NCBI RefSeq assembly: GCF_002087335.1
Contig: NZ_MWVJ01000074.1
Span: forward strand, 1 to 64,000
Direction: 5' to 3'
Origin: Pseudophaeobacter leonis
GTDB taxonomy: Bacteria; Pseudomonadota; Alphaproteobacteria; Rhodobacterales; Rhodobacteraceae
DNA: 64,000 nucleotides
Positions 27,501 to 35,054 of this stretch are shown here, one piece after another (position 1 is the stretch's first letter; each line of letters begins with the position of its first letter). Under the pieces are notes generated by a model. That model worked only from the letters and a program-made list of their open reading frames with translations, was not told the origin of the DNA and searched no databases. The position numbers and the translations under genes were made by a program.

Positions 27501-28567
27501 CCCTGCCGCCGCAAAAACTGGTTCAGACCATCCAGACGCTGCATGATTTCTTTGCCCGAGAGATCTATCTTGAGGCCGAAAAGATCAATATTCTTGCGGG
27601 TTTCACCATGGGTGAAGCCAGTGCCGCCACTGCCGGGGACGCCTCCCTGCGCGCCCATCTCATGCACGCTGAGCTGCCGCATGCCCCCTCTTCGCTGCTG
27701 GCCTCTTGCAGCGGCAAATCAGGACGGGACAGGGCGATCAGGCTGATGGGACATCGCGCCATGTTCGACTATGAGCTCAGCTCGCCACGCTATAGCGAGG
27801 CTCCCAGCCTGTTGTGGCCGCTGATGGAAAACCAAATTCAGCCATTTGGCGGACAAACCGCCCTTCCAGCCAACCTGCCACACGAGCTGAAAGACACTAT
27901 TTCTCTGGCCCTGACCTTTCAGGATCTCAAGGAACAGGCCAAGCACGAGGCCCTGCGGGTCCTGGCAGAGCTGCGCCGTGCTCTGCTGGCTCTGGGCCAG
28001 CTGTCCGGGCTTGAGGATCTGATCTTCCAGCACTCGATGGAGGAGATACAGGACAGTGACTGGAGTGCCCCCAGGGCTCTGAAACGCAAGGCCGTCGCCA
28101 GAAAGGCGCAGGAGGATCTGCGCAAAGCCTCGGCACCAAGCCAGGTAAAGCTCACGCTGCACGATTGCGAATTGCTGTCGCTTGGGGCGCAGGCCCGGCT
28201 GGAAGATGGCGTCCTGGGCGGCACCTGCGTGTCTGGCAGTGGCACTGTCACTGGCCGCGCCTTCTGGGTCAGCGATGAGAGCGCTACGGGACCTGAGGTC
28301 TTTGCCGGCTTCCAGGATGGCGACATTATCGTCTGCAGCATGATCAACCCGGCCTGGCTGCCCTATGTGCAACGCTCAGGCGCGGTGCTGAGCGAAGTTG
28401 GCGGCTGGCTCAGCCATATGGCCATTGTTGCCCGCGAAAAACACATCCTGATGCTGGTTGCCTGCGAGGGGCTTGGCCAGATCGGGACCGGAGCGCAAAT
28501 CACCGTTTCCGAGGATGGCAGCATCGTGCTGCCGGACACCGATGCCCAAGAGGCCATCTCTGCCTGA
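24533..28567 (+). CDS. Rhodanese-rhodanese / YidC-like / PEP-synthase-like fusion protein
   Basis: A 1344-residue single reading frame. Order: N-terminal hydrophobic helices (about 18-35, 45-70, 88-105). Rhodanese 1 (about 150-250) has an intact active loop CHNGNRSS (Cys211). Rhodanese 2 (about 270-370) has VDTRYPGDFAAGHLPGAINI and CYDRRSC (Cys334). A membrane segment (about 400-590) resembles YidC/Oxa1, with LLTRILVLPVALKSERDQ, a charged loop, FLWVAELGRPDPLFVLPLL and further helices. A PEP/pyruvate-binding domain (about 610-870) has PVPGGVVLRN, AVRSSASNEDGADQSFAGVF, and VEWAY near its end. The C-terminal swivelling domain has GGWLSHMAIVAREK with the phosphate-carrying His1295. GTG start, AGGA upstream. 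Such a chain could couple sulfur transfer to phosphoenolpyruvate chemistry at the membrane; its function is unknown. It is divergent from the sensor pair. Confidence 0.88.
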   Translation: MKTLCPTPASPLRTRSRLAALFSTALLVVVPLEAKAIPSPELVIGSVSSLSQVFAVGLAMMSGMGAIVAAKLGLKPKTGAAKTRFPVKLISALVVFAALLAAGNYWQFNSNKQTELARLQATLVRPAQFAGTEIKDATLKETSFSKQEDNPLAISTNQAAALLKAGEAVFFDIRETGENAMGSLPGAAHIRFPDFLQSRPLKPGQRAVVFCHNGNRSSETCAELAKLGIDCSFIAGGIEKWIVEGRPFSDAEVQSLTDLRAIPDYANKNTLLSTKDFTTLMETEDLQIVDTRYPGDFAAGHLPGAINIPIRALPTDELMRRISALDDRPTVAACYDRRSCFMGQVLGLELSQQGIDYQGRYTLPWEYFIAPAPKPHVQLWLADQQSTYWQKTISIVSSALVWMHERSHLLFGLFVLSLLTRILVLPVALKSERDQIISNDSADELAALKAKLADDPVRKARAIQAFYADKGLTPVRNLSALLFLPVMMIGVSSAGEASSALSIPFLWVAELGRPDPLFVLPLLFCGLAAIYLVWAVAKTPRQSKLWLLLGVPVLFAMVFSLSAAANAYLCFSISLLLLQRAYVTGMHHALLQQIALRRHIRNLAKLPAGVIPMGYTEELASAGNKALRLSVLKNAGLPVPGGVVLRNEAIASYRQMSPAQKEKFAAQVWQLAGAKPCAVRSSASNEDGADQSFAGVFESELDVTAKTMRAALDRVIASFSSERAASYDLEANDETAANILIQQMVQADYAGVLFTQDPTAPGMTMVEWVRGCGEDLVSGRVTPVSLRFGRSTGLPADEDQNKILDLAPLLALGREIEAIFGCPQDVEWAYADGQFQIVQSRDITTLAIGSEAEQIRLAEWRDVLQRFGTAAPDQVILEQDEMSEVLPRPTPLSFSLMATLWAPGGSVDLACRALGVPYGLPEGRDGHLVNLFGKTYVDAALKDGMTLKLTTTKAKQLRRQARPLVSRFHGVVMPDIADRLALWTAVDYAALPPQKLVQTIQTLHDFFAREIYLEAEKINILAGFTMGEASAATAGDASLRAHLMHAELPHAPSSLLASCSGKSGRDRAIRLMGHRAMFDYELSSPRYSEAPSLLWPLMENQIQPFGGQTALPANLPHELKDTISLALTFQDLKEQAKHEALRVLAELRRALLALGQLSGLEDLIFQHSMEEIQDSDWSAPRALKRKAVARKAQEDLRKASAPSQVKLTLHDCELLSLGAQARLEDGVLGGTCVSGSGTVTGRAFWVSDESATGPEVFAGFQDGDIIVCSMINPAWLPYVQRSGAVLSEVGGWLSHMAIVAREKHILMLVACEGLGQIGTGAQITVSEDGSIVLPDTDAQEAISA

Positions 28568-28571
28568 GACA

Positions 28572-28612
28572 GATGCGACCTGCTCGAGCCATAGCCCCGT
28601 GCAGGTCGCATC
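28572..28612. terminator. Hairpin terminator between convergent genes
   Basis: A perfect 12-bp inverted repeat (GATGCGACCTGC at 28572-28583 and its complement at 28601-28612) lies just after the fusion-gene stop and before the convergent DDAH gene end. A T-rich stretch follows on the plus strand, so it probably ends the rightward transcript. Confidence 0.6.
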
Positions 28613-28660
28613 TCACTTACTTCTTTGCACACTAGCGCCCCGCCCCGTCAGGCGGTCGGA

Positions 28661-29443
28661 TCAAAACCGCAGGGAGAGGCAGGACATACCGCCGTCAAGC
28701 TTGGCACAGTCGGTGTTGTCGATCTCAACCACGTCATAGCCTGCCTTGCTCAACATCTCGGCGGTGCGGGGAAAGCCCGCCGGGCAGAGCACCAGATTGT
28801 TAAACCGGATAGCGTTTGCTGCGGCCTCTTCGCCCTCGGCCACATCCAGAACCCGGTAGCCTTCAAAACAGCCCGAATCCGACAGCCGCCTTGTTGACAG
28901 GATGGTCTCTGCATCCATCAAAGAGCAGTCGGTCTTGAAATGCAAAACACCGGGCGGGGTAAAGACCTCGCGCAGGGAATGGCCCCAGTCCGCGGCGATC
29001 TCGGCCAATTGCGCCACGCCGGCGGCATCAGTGCGCGCAGAGCGCCCCACCAGGATTTCCCGGCCTGTCACCAGAATATCGCCGCCCTCGATATGACCCG
29101 GAGCGGTAATTTCACGCACATCGTCATAACAGGCGCGCAGTGTGGGGGCCATCTCAGCCACTTCTCCCATGCGCGACGGCGCACCTGGGCGCATCAACAC
29201 CGCGCCCTGTGGCAGGCACAGCGCGGTGTCTTCGACAAAAACCGCATCGGCAAAATCGTCAAGCGGCTCCAGCTCAATCACCTCAGCGCCAGTGCTTTTC
29301 AGCGCCGCCACATAGGTTTCATGCGCCGCCAGCATCCCTGCCAAACTGGGATTGCCCATATCTTCGGCCCTGAGCCCCGCGATGATGCTAGCGGCTGGGC
29401 GACGGGTAATGGCACGGGAGAATTCAAAACTTGGGTTCTTCAT
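28661..29443 (-). CDS. Dimethylarginine dimethylaminohydrolase (DDAH) family protein
   Basis: A 260-residue amidinotransferase-fold hydrolase. Visible family features: FADAVFVEDTALCLP (substrate Asp/Glu), IEGGDILVTGREILVG, FKTDCSLMD, and the C-terminal DGGMSCLSLRF with the catalytic Cys. DDAH converts N-omega-methylated arginines to citrulline plus methylamines; some relatives act on arginine itself. The ATG giving MKNPSFEFS lies 4 bases after the decarboxylase stop, so it is the last gene of the aruH-aruI-ddah unit. That supports a joint role in using arginine and methylarginines as carbon and nitrogen sources. Confidence 0.88.
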   Translation of the reverse strand: MKNPSFEFSRAITRRPAASIIAGLRAEDMGNPSLAGMLAAHETYVAALKSTGAEVIELEPLDDFADAVFVEDTALCLPQGAVLMRPGAPSRMGEVAEMAPTLRACYDDVREITAPGHIEGGDILVTGREILVGRSARTDAAGVAQLAEIAADWGHSLREVFTPPGVLHFKTDCSLMDAETILSTRRLSDSGCFEGYRVLDVAEGEEAAANAIRFNNLVLCPAGFPRTAEMLSKAGYDVVEIDNTDCAKLDGGMSCLSLRF

Positions 29444-29447
29444 CAGC

Positions 29448-31054
29448 TTAATCCTGAGCTGGCGCAAAGACAGGCGCGGTTATTTCAATAAAACTGGGGC
29501 CCTTGCCCTCTGTGGCTTTCAGCGCGGCTGCCACGGCTGCAGCTGTGTTTGCCACAGCCACATGTGGGATGCCAAAGGACAGAGCCGTGGCGGCAAAATC
29601 TGGCGGCGTCGGGTCACAGCCGATCACAGCAACGCCCACTGCCTCCATCGAGGTGGCAATTTCGCGAAAGCCCTGATTGTTCCAGATCACAAAAGTGATT
29701 GGCAGGTTTTCATCCACGGCGGTCATCACCTCTGGCAAAGAGAACTGCGCGCCGCCATCGCCGACAATACAAATCACCCGCGTCTTGGGGGCGGCAATCG
29801 CGGCGCCTATTGCTGCCGGAATAGCATAGCCAAGCGCGCCATATCCCGTGGCCGCATTAAACCAGCCGCCGGGGCGGTCGTGATCATAGTAAAGGTTGCC
29901 GGCATAGATCGGCTGGGTGCTATCGCCCACCATCAGTGACCCCGGTACAGCGTCCGCATTGCGTTAAGAATCGCAAGCTGCGCCCGGTAGTCCTCGCCCA
30001 GCTCTTGCTGAGCCGCATCCCGGGCTTCAGCGGCGCGCGCCGCGCCGCCACCCCCAGCAGTTTCGGCGGGCAGTGCGCGTATCAGCGCCTCAGCAAACGC
30101 GGCCGCCTCGGCCCTGATCGCCAATGCAGCCTCGTGCCGGGCCAATTGCTGCACGCACAGATCAACCCGGATCACCTGCTGCATCTGCGGCATCTGCCCG
30201 GTGGCATACATATCATAATCCGTGGGGCCAAATTCGGACCCCAAGGCAAGGATCACATCGGAGCCCGCGATCAGCTGCCGCACGGCGGCCAGGCTGGGGC
30301 TTGCAGGCACGCCAAGCGGATGCTGATGCAGCAACCCGCGGGCATTTGTGGTTTGCACCACCGGAGCATCCAGCCGTTCGGCCAGCGCCCGCAGCGCCTC
30401 CCCTGCCCGTTTGGCACCGCCCCCCACCAGAATCAAAGTCTGCTTTGCCTGCTGCAAGCGTTGCACGGCCTGCTGCAGCTGTGTCCCGTCGATGTCCTGC
30501 GCCTGTGTGGTCACAGGTGGCGTCAAAGCCGCCGCTGCACGACCTGCCACATCCAGAGGCACCTGAATATGCGCCGGGCCCGGTCTGCCCTGAGAAAAGG
30601 GCTCAAAAGCACGGTTTAGAGCCTGATCAAGGTCGCTGGGCTGCGCGACATGCTGCGAGGTGAGCGCCACGGTTTTTGCCAGGGCATGCTGATCTGGCAG
30701 CTCGTGCAGATGACCAAGGTGCTTGCCGATACTGGTGCTGTCGTTTGCGCCAGAAATTACCAGCATCGGCACAGAATCCGCTCGTGCCTGTGCCATCGGT
30801 GTCAGCGTATTGGTCAATCCCGGCCCGGTGATAACAAAGGCCACCCCCGGCTTGCCCGAAACCCGGGCATAGCCATCTGCCATAAAGCCGGCGCCCTGCT
30901 CGTGGCGCGGCGTCACATGCCGCAGACCAGACCCGGCAAGCCCGCGATAGAGCTCAACCGTGTGTACACCGGGGATACCAAAGACGCAGGTAACATCGCG
31001 GGCTTTCAGCCCGTCAACCAGGGCTTCTCCCACGGTTTTTGCTGCCTGTTTCAT
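29448..31054 (-). pseudogene. aruI: ThDP-dependent 2-ketoarginine decarboxylase AruI, frameshifted
   Basis: When repaired it is a 535-residue thiamine-diphosphate enzyme. It shows the Glu-containing cofactor motif PRHEQGAGFMADGYAR, GPGLTNTLTPMAQA, and in the second part YGALGYAIPAAIGAA and the ThDP/metal motif VGDGGAQFSLPEVMT ending near NNQGF. Its partner aruH upstream, an arginine:pyruvate transaminase type, points to 5-guanidino-2-oxopentanoate decarboxylase, which forms 4-guanidinobutanal. One C is missing at about 29945. RTLYRG then runs into a stop, while the other frame continues with LMVGDSTQPIYAGN. Both halves are well conserved. It overlaps aruH by 4 bases. Confidence 0.87.
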
Positions 31055-32235
31055 GCCACCGCCTCCGCCTTTGCGCGGGCATGAGAGCTGATCCGCTGCA
31101 AGGCTGTCTCAAAGGCCGCATCATCAATAGTCAGGGCAACACGCACCCAGGAGGTCAGGCTTTCACTAAAGGCAGAGCCGGGCATAACGGCAACACCGTG
31201 CTCCAGAAGATCCCAGGCATAGGCATCGCCCGTCATCCCGGTCGCCGCGACATTGAGCATGGCAAACCTCCCCGCCTCAGGGCGATGCACCTGCAGCGCG
31301 GTTTCCGCTTGTAGCCTGTCCGTCAGCAGCTGGGCCCGGCGACTGAATCGCTCACTCATACCAGCGGCGACAGAAGAGCCTTCGCGAATGGCATGTTCGG
31401 TAAGATCAGCGATAAAGGGCTGGTTGCCAAACAACATGGTCTCGGAATAGGGCAGCAGGGCGTCGCAAAAAGCCTTTGGGCCTGCGCACCAGCCGCTGCG
31501 AAAACCTGGTGAAGCGTGCGATTTTGAAATCGACGACACCGCAATGACCCGCTCGGCATAATCCGGCAGAGAAAGCGGCGAGACGAATTCGGCCCCCTCG
31601 AATACCAGATGCTCATAGACCTCATCAGAGAGGATCCAGAAATCGTGGATACGGGCCAACTCGCACAGCGCCAACAGATCGGCGCGGCTCAGAATGGCGC
31701 CGGTTGGATTGTGCGGGCTGGTCAGCAGCAGAGCGCGGGTCCGGGGGGTGATCCGCGCGGCGACATCTACCGCCTGCATCCGAAATCCATTTTCCGCACT
31801 CAGCGGCACAGGCACAAGTTCGGCGCCGCTCGCCGCCACCACGCCCTCATAGGTCGCATACATCGGATCCCCCACCAGCACTTCATCGCCCTGCTGGGCC
31901 ACGCCCATCATGGCTGCAAACAAGGCGGTCTGGGTGCCGGGGAAACAGAGGAAATTGTCGGGGACAAAATCCCGGCCGCGGGTTTCGCTGTAGCGTTCGG
32001 CCAGCGCACGGCGCAAATTCATCTCTCCGCGCCCGTCTGAATACCCCGTACGCCCGGCCCGCATCGATCCGATGGCCTGCTCCAACAGCTCGGCCGGGAC
32101 GGGCACGTCCGGTTCGCCAATGGTCATCTCAATGATATCAGCCCCGGCAGCAATACGATCGCGCGCCGCGAGGTGCAGATCCCATTTTGCACCGCCAAAA
32201 GAGGCCAGACGTGCCGTTACATCGGTGGTTCTCAT
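31051..32235 (-). CDS. aruH: Arginine:pyruvate transaminase-type aminotransferase
   Basis: A 394-residue class I/II aminotransferase. Visible: MTIGEPDVPVPAELLEQA, YSDGRGEMNLRRALAERY, the Asn/Pro turn TSPHNPTGAILS, DEVYEHLVF, SSISKSHASPGFRSGW with the PLP Lys, and a C-terminal WVRVALT with the carboxylate-binding Arg. On sequence alone it could be an aspartate-family enzyme. The overlapping ThDP decarboxylase and the DDAH-type hydrolase downstream favour arginine:pyruvate transaminase (AruH) of the arginine transaminase pathway. It is the first gene of the operon. Confidence 0.85.
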   Translation of the reverse strand: MRTTDVTARLASFGGAKWDLHLAARDRIAAGADIIEMTIGEPDVPVPAELLEQAIGSMRAGRTGYSDGRGEMNLRRALAERYSETRGRDFVPDNFLCFPGTQTALFAAMMGVAQQGDEVLVGDPMYATYEGVVAASGAELVPVPLSAENGFRMQAVDVAARITPRTRALLLTSPHNPTGAILSRADLLALCELARIHDFWILSDEVYEHLVFEGAEFVSPLSLPDYAERVIAVSSISKSHASPGFRSGWCAGPKAFCDALLPYSETMLFGNQPFIADLTEHAIREGSSVAAGMSERFSRRAQLLTDRLQAETALQVHRPEAGRFAMLNVAATGMTGDAYAWDLLEHGVAVMPGSAFSESLTSWVRVALTIDDAAFETALQRISSHARAKAEAVA

Positions 32236-32323
32236 ACTCTATCCGCCCTTTTTGCCCCATTTTCCCAGAACTGCCTGAGGCAGCTTGACCCAGGCCAACC
32301 TTTGCTGAGGCTCTGTGAAACGC

Positions 32324-32349
32324 AGTAATTATACAACTGCATAATTACT
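32324..32349. promoter_or_regulatory. Inverted repeat upstream of aruH, candidate operator
   Basis: Perfect 9-bp arms AGTAATTAT / ATAATTACT separated by 8 bases, about 90 bases upstream of the aruH start. The AT-rich arms stand out from the GC-rich surroundings and look like a dimeric regulator site. The regulator is not in the window. Confidence 0.45.
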
Positions 32350-32472
32350 ACATGGAGGCCCGTCCGCAAGAGGGAATCTGACAGGCAAGGCCGCGATGAA
32401 CAGGGTGGATTTAAGCAACGCCTTGAGACGCCCGTCAGAGGAGCCAGTTGGCGCCCTCAAAAAAGGCCCCGT

Positions 32473-33155
32473 CTAGCTGATGACAGCAATGTCCGACATC
32501 AGCTCATCAACATCCCTGCAGGCGGCAAGCAGGCGCGGCTTTAGATGGGACAGGACATAGTTTGCATGGAAGCGGCTTGGCGCTGTCAGGGTCAGGCGGC
32601 CCCCTGCCCGCTCAGACCGGGTCAGGGCCGCAATCCATGCAGTATAAATCGCGGGGTCTTCTTGGTGCAGCACTGCCTGACGAGGCTCCACTCATTGCCA
32701 TCGCTTTTATCTGGGGCTGCCGCTATCTGGCCAGTGCGCAGGGGCACGACATTTGTCGGGGGAGCGTCACTAACGGCCATGCGGTGCTCAAAATCAGGTC
32801 CAACCGCCGCCCAGCTGCTGCGGGTGTCTTGGTAGATGCGATCCAGATCGAGGCCGTATTCGCTGACACGCCCACGCACGCCCTGCTTTTTGATGACCAG
32901 CCAGCCCATGGCCCGCAGTTTAGCCATTTCGCGTTTAACTGTGCGCTCATCAACATGCCAGAGCCGGGCAATTTCACGCTGCCCCACCGCAAGCTCGTTG
33001 CGCGACCAGTTATATCTGGCTGTCACCAGGGTCATGATCCGCAGGCACAGTTTTTGCGCCGCCTTTGGCTGCGACAGTGCATGCGCCCCAAGGGCTGTGA
33101 GGATATCGTATTTCAATGCCGATGCATTGCGCCCGGCGGGTTGTTTGACCTGCAT
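32473..33155 (-). pseudogene. DnaA-like plasmid replication initiator, frameshifted
   Basis: When repaired it is a 227-residue protein. Residues about 35-115 hold a winged-helix-like segment (ELAVGQREIARLWHVDERTV, then KREMAKLRAMGWLVIKKQGV). Residues about 150-225 resemble the N-terminal interaction domain of DnaA (YTAWIAALTRSERAGGRLTL, then APSRFHANYVLSHLKPRL). This combination next to parAB is known from DnaA-like replicons of Rhodobacteraceae. One G is missing at about 32688: EWSLVRQ continues off frame, while the other frame reads AVLHQEDPAIYTAWI. If real, the lesion would truncate the initiator before its DnaA-like domain. Iterons and palindromes lie just upstream, and parAB is divergent. 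Confidence 0.8.
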
Positions 33156-33395
33156 CAGTGTTCCCGTCTCTCCAAGCCTATGCTGGTCTCATGCCTGATC
33201 CCGGCCTATAGCATTGAAGGTCTCTGCCTCGTATTCCCGAGTTGATCCCGGATTGCGTTGGATCTCATTTGGCTGAACCCAACGCTATTTACTCAATGTA
33301 CACAATTTGCGTCCTAGAGCGCGATTCTGTCAAGAGGCCTGTGGATTTCTGTTCTGACCCAATCCCTTTTTCAAAAGAAAAATCGGTATCAATGG

Positions 33396-33520
33396 TATAG
33401 GGGGACATCCATGGGCGTCCCCTAGTTGCACGAAAATGTCCCCCTATTGCCTGGAGGAGTCTTTTCACTGTCCCCCTATATCTGCTGCCTCCTACAGTCG
33501 GCAACACGATGAGGGGGCAT
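33396..33520. repeat. Iteron-like repeats with ATAGGGGGACA core
   Basis: ATAGGGGGACA occurs forward at 33397-33407. It occurs as its complement TGTCCCCCTAT at 33437-33447 and 33469-33479, spaced 32 bases apart (about three helical turns). Variants are CGTCCCCTA at 33416-33424 and ATGAGGGGGCAT at 33509-33520. The shared TGTCCCC heptamer is also the half-site of the partition palindromes nearby. Confidence 0.7.
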
Positions 33521-33601
33521 ATGGGCAGGCCCGAATCACAGCCCAAGGCCGAATCGCTGAGGCACCGCCAAGCCGCTGTTTTTAGTGCGTTCTAAAGACT
33601 G

Positions 33602-33617
33602 TGTCCCCGCGGGGACA
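33602..33617. repeat. parS-like palindrome, copy 1
   Basis: A perfect 16-bp palindrome TGTCCCCGCGGGGACA, 133 bases upstream of parA. It is the first of five copies spread over 4 kb around parAB, so it is a likely ParB-binding centromere site or parAB operator. Confidence 0.7.
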
Positions 33618-33749
33618 GGACGCTCTTCAATTGAATAATAGGTTTTGCGTTTTTAGCAAGTGCGGCTTAAATGACTACTACAGTCTAATTAGCGTCCTGC
33701 CAAAAAGGACGAGCCGTATAAACGAGTCACAAGAGAGCAAGGAGCAGTC

Positions 33750-35054
33750 ATGTTCACCCACGAAGACCTGGCGAAACTGCAGGCCCAATCCCTGAAGATG
33801 CAGAGCTGGATCCGGCAGCAGACCTTTTCCCCTGAGATGGAGAAGACCCTGCGCCGGTTCTCCAGCTGGGAAGTTGCTGAGCTGATCTTTAAGGTCAATC
33901 AATCCACCCTGCGCGGACGCCTGGCGGCGGATCCGTCCTTGCCGCAGGGGCTGGTTGAAGAAGACGGGCGCCAGCGCTGGTATTCTCTGGAAGAGATCAA
34001 CGAGCTGCGGCGGCGCATCAAAATCAATCGCAAAACCCTGATGCCGCCGCGCCCCGAGGGCAAGCGGGCTCTGCGGGTGGCGATCTCCAATTTCAAAGGT
34101 GGCGCGGGCAAGTCGACCGTTGCGCTGCATTTTGCCCATGCGGCAGCGCTTGATGGCTACCGGGTGCTTTGTGTGGACTTTGACCCACAGGCGACGCTGT
34201 CCCACTCCATGGGGTTAAGCGACATCACCGAAGACTACACAGTCTGGGGCATCATGGCGCGGGATCTGGTGCGCGAGACCGAGCGGATGAATGCCTCGGC
34301 ACGCGGCGCCGAGTCAGGCGCCGCCCTGCCCGAACGCCATCTGCCTGACGCGATTACCGGCATGGGGCTGCAGGACCTGCGCATCAATGATTTTATCAAG
34401 CCCACAAGCTGGCCGACGATGGACCTGGTGCCAAGCTGTGCCAACGCCGCCTTTGTGGAATTCGCCAGCGCCCAGTATCGCCACCTCAATCCCGAGTGGT
34501 CCTTCTTTGCGGCCGTGTCACGCTATCTCGACCAGGTCTCATCGGACGACTACGATCTGATCATTTTTGACTGCCCGCCGGCCATTGGCTATCAGTCGAT
34601 GAATGCGGTCTTTGCGGCTGACATGCTCTATATCCCCTCCGGGCCGGGCTACTGGGAGTACGACTCCACCACCTCCTTTATTGGTCAGCTCTCTGAGGCG
34701 CTGGAAGATTTGTCCGCCTTTAACGGCGTTGTCCCCGCGGGGACATTCACCCTGCCCAAGGCGTTTTTAGACGTACGGTTCTTGCTCACCCGGTATGAGA
34801 GCGGCAATGATCTGCACCGAGCGATGCGCGATGCCTTCATGAAGGCCTTTGAGGGACGCATGGCGGATCGCTCGATCGAGATGACACGCGCGGTCGAGCA
34901 ATCGGGACGCTTTCTCAGCTCGATCTATGAGATAGATTATCGCGATATGACCCGCGAGACCTGGCGACGGGCCAGAGCCTCATTTGATCAGGCCTATGAG
35001 GAGTTCAAGGGCTACGCGGTTGAGGCCTGGGATCAGATGGAGGATAGACCATGA
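33750..35054 (+). CDS. parA: ParA-type partition ATPase
   Basis: A 434-residue type Ib ParA/RepA-like protein. Residues about 35-75 form a helix-turn-helix (SSWEVAELIFKVNQSTLRGR) that lets ParA repress its own operon. The ATPase domain follows, with the deviant Walker A motif FKGGAGKSTVALHF (signature Lys), the CVDFDPQATLS box and IIFDCPPAIGY. It starts at an ATG with AAGGAG upstream and overlaps parB (ATGA). It segregates the replicon together with ParB and parS. A parS-like palindrome lies inside the gene at 34730. Confidence 0.93.
   Translation: MFTHEDLAKLQAQSLKMQSWIRQQTFSPEMEKTLRRFSSWEVAELIFKVNQSTLRGRLAADPSLPQGLVEEDGRQRWYSLEEINELRRRIKINRKTLMPPRPEGKRALRVAISNFKGGAGKSTVALHFAHAAALDGYRVLCVDFDPQATLSHSMGLSDITEDYTVWGIMARDLVRETERMNASARGAESGAALPERHLPDAITGMGLQDLRINDFIKPTSWPTMDLVPSCANAAFVEFASAQYRHLNPEWSFFAAVSRYLDQVSSDDYDLIIFDCPPAIGYQSMNAVFAADMLYIPSGPGYWEYDSTTSFIGQLSEALEDLSAFNGVVPAGTFTLPKAFLDVRFLLTRYESGNDLHRAMRDAFMKAFEGRMADRSIEMTRAVEQSGRFLSSIYEIDYRDMTRETWRRARASFDQAYEEFKGYAVEAWDQMEDRP
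34730..34745. repeat. parS-like palindrome, copy 2 (inside parA)
   Basis: A perfect TGTCCCCGCGGGGACA lies within parA, where it is read as part of VVPAGTF. Confidence 0.65.

Larger units (their letters stand above)
33156..33749. other. Probable replication origin region between rep and parA
   Basis: This 594-base gap has no convincing gene but dense repeats: TGTCCCC-containing iterons at about 33396-33520, a full TGTCCCCGCGGGGACA palindrome at 33602-33617, and a DnaA-box-like TGTGGATTT at 33340-33348. Parts are AT-rich (33625-33700). Position between a replication gene and parA, with repeats, makes it the best origin candidate. Confidence 0.65.

Noticed and set aside
26420-27682. A 420-codon minus-strand frame inside the megafusion gene
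   Set aside because: The PEP-binding motifs are on the plus strand. The antisense frame lacks a ribosome site and family signals.
33396-33520. A CRISPR array
   Set aside because: The repeats are 11-12 bases, in both orientations and irregularly spaced, with no cas genes. They fit origin iterons.
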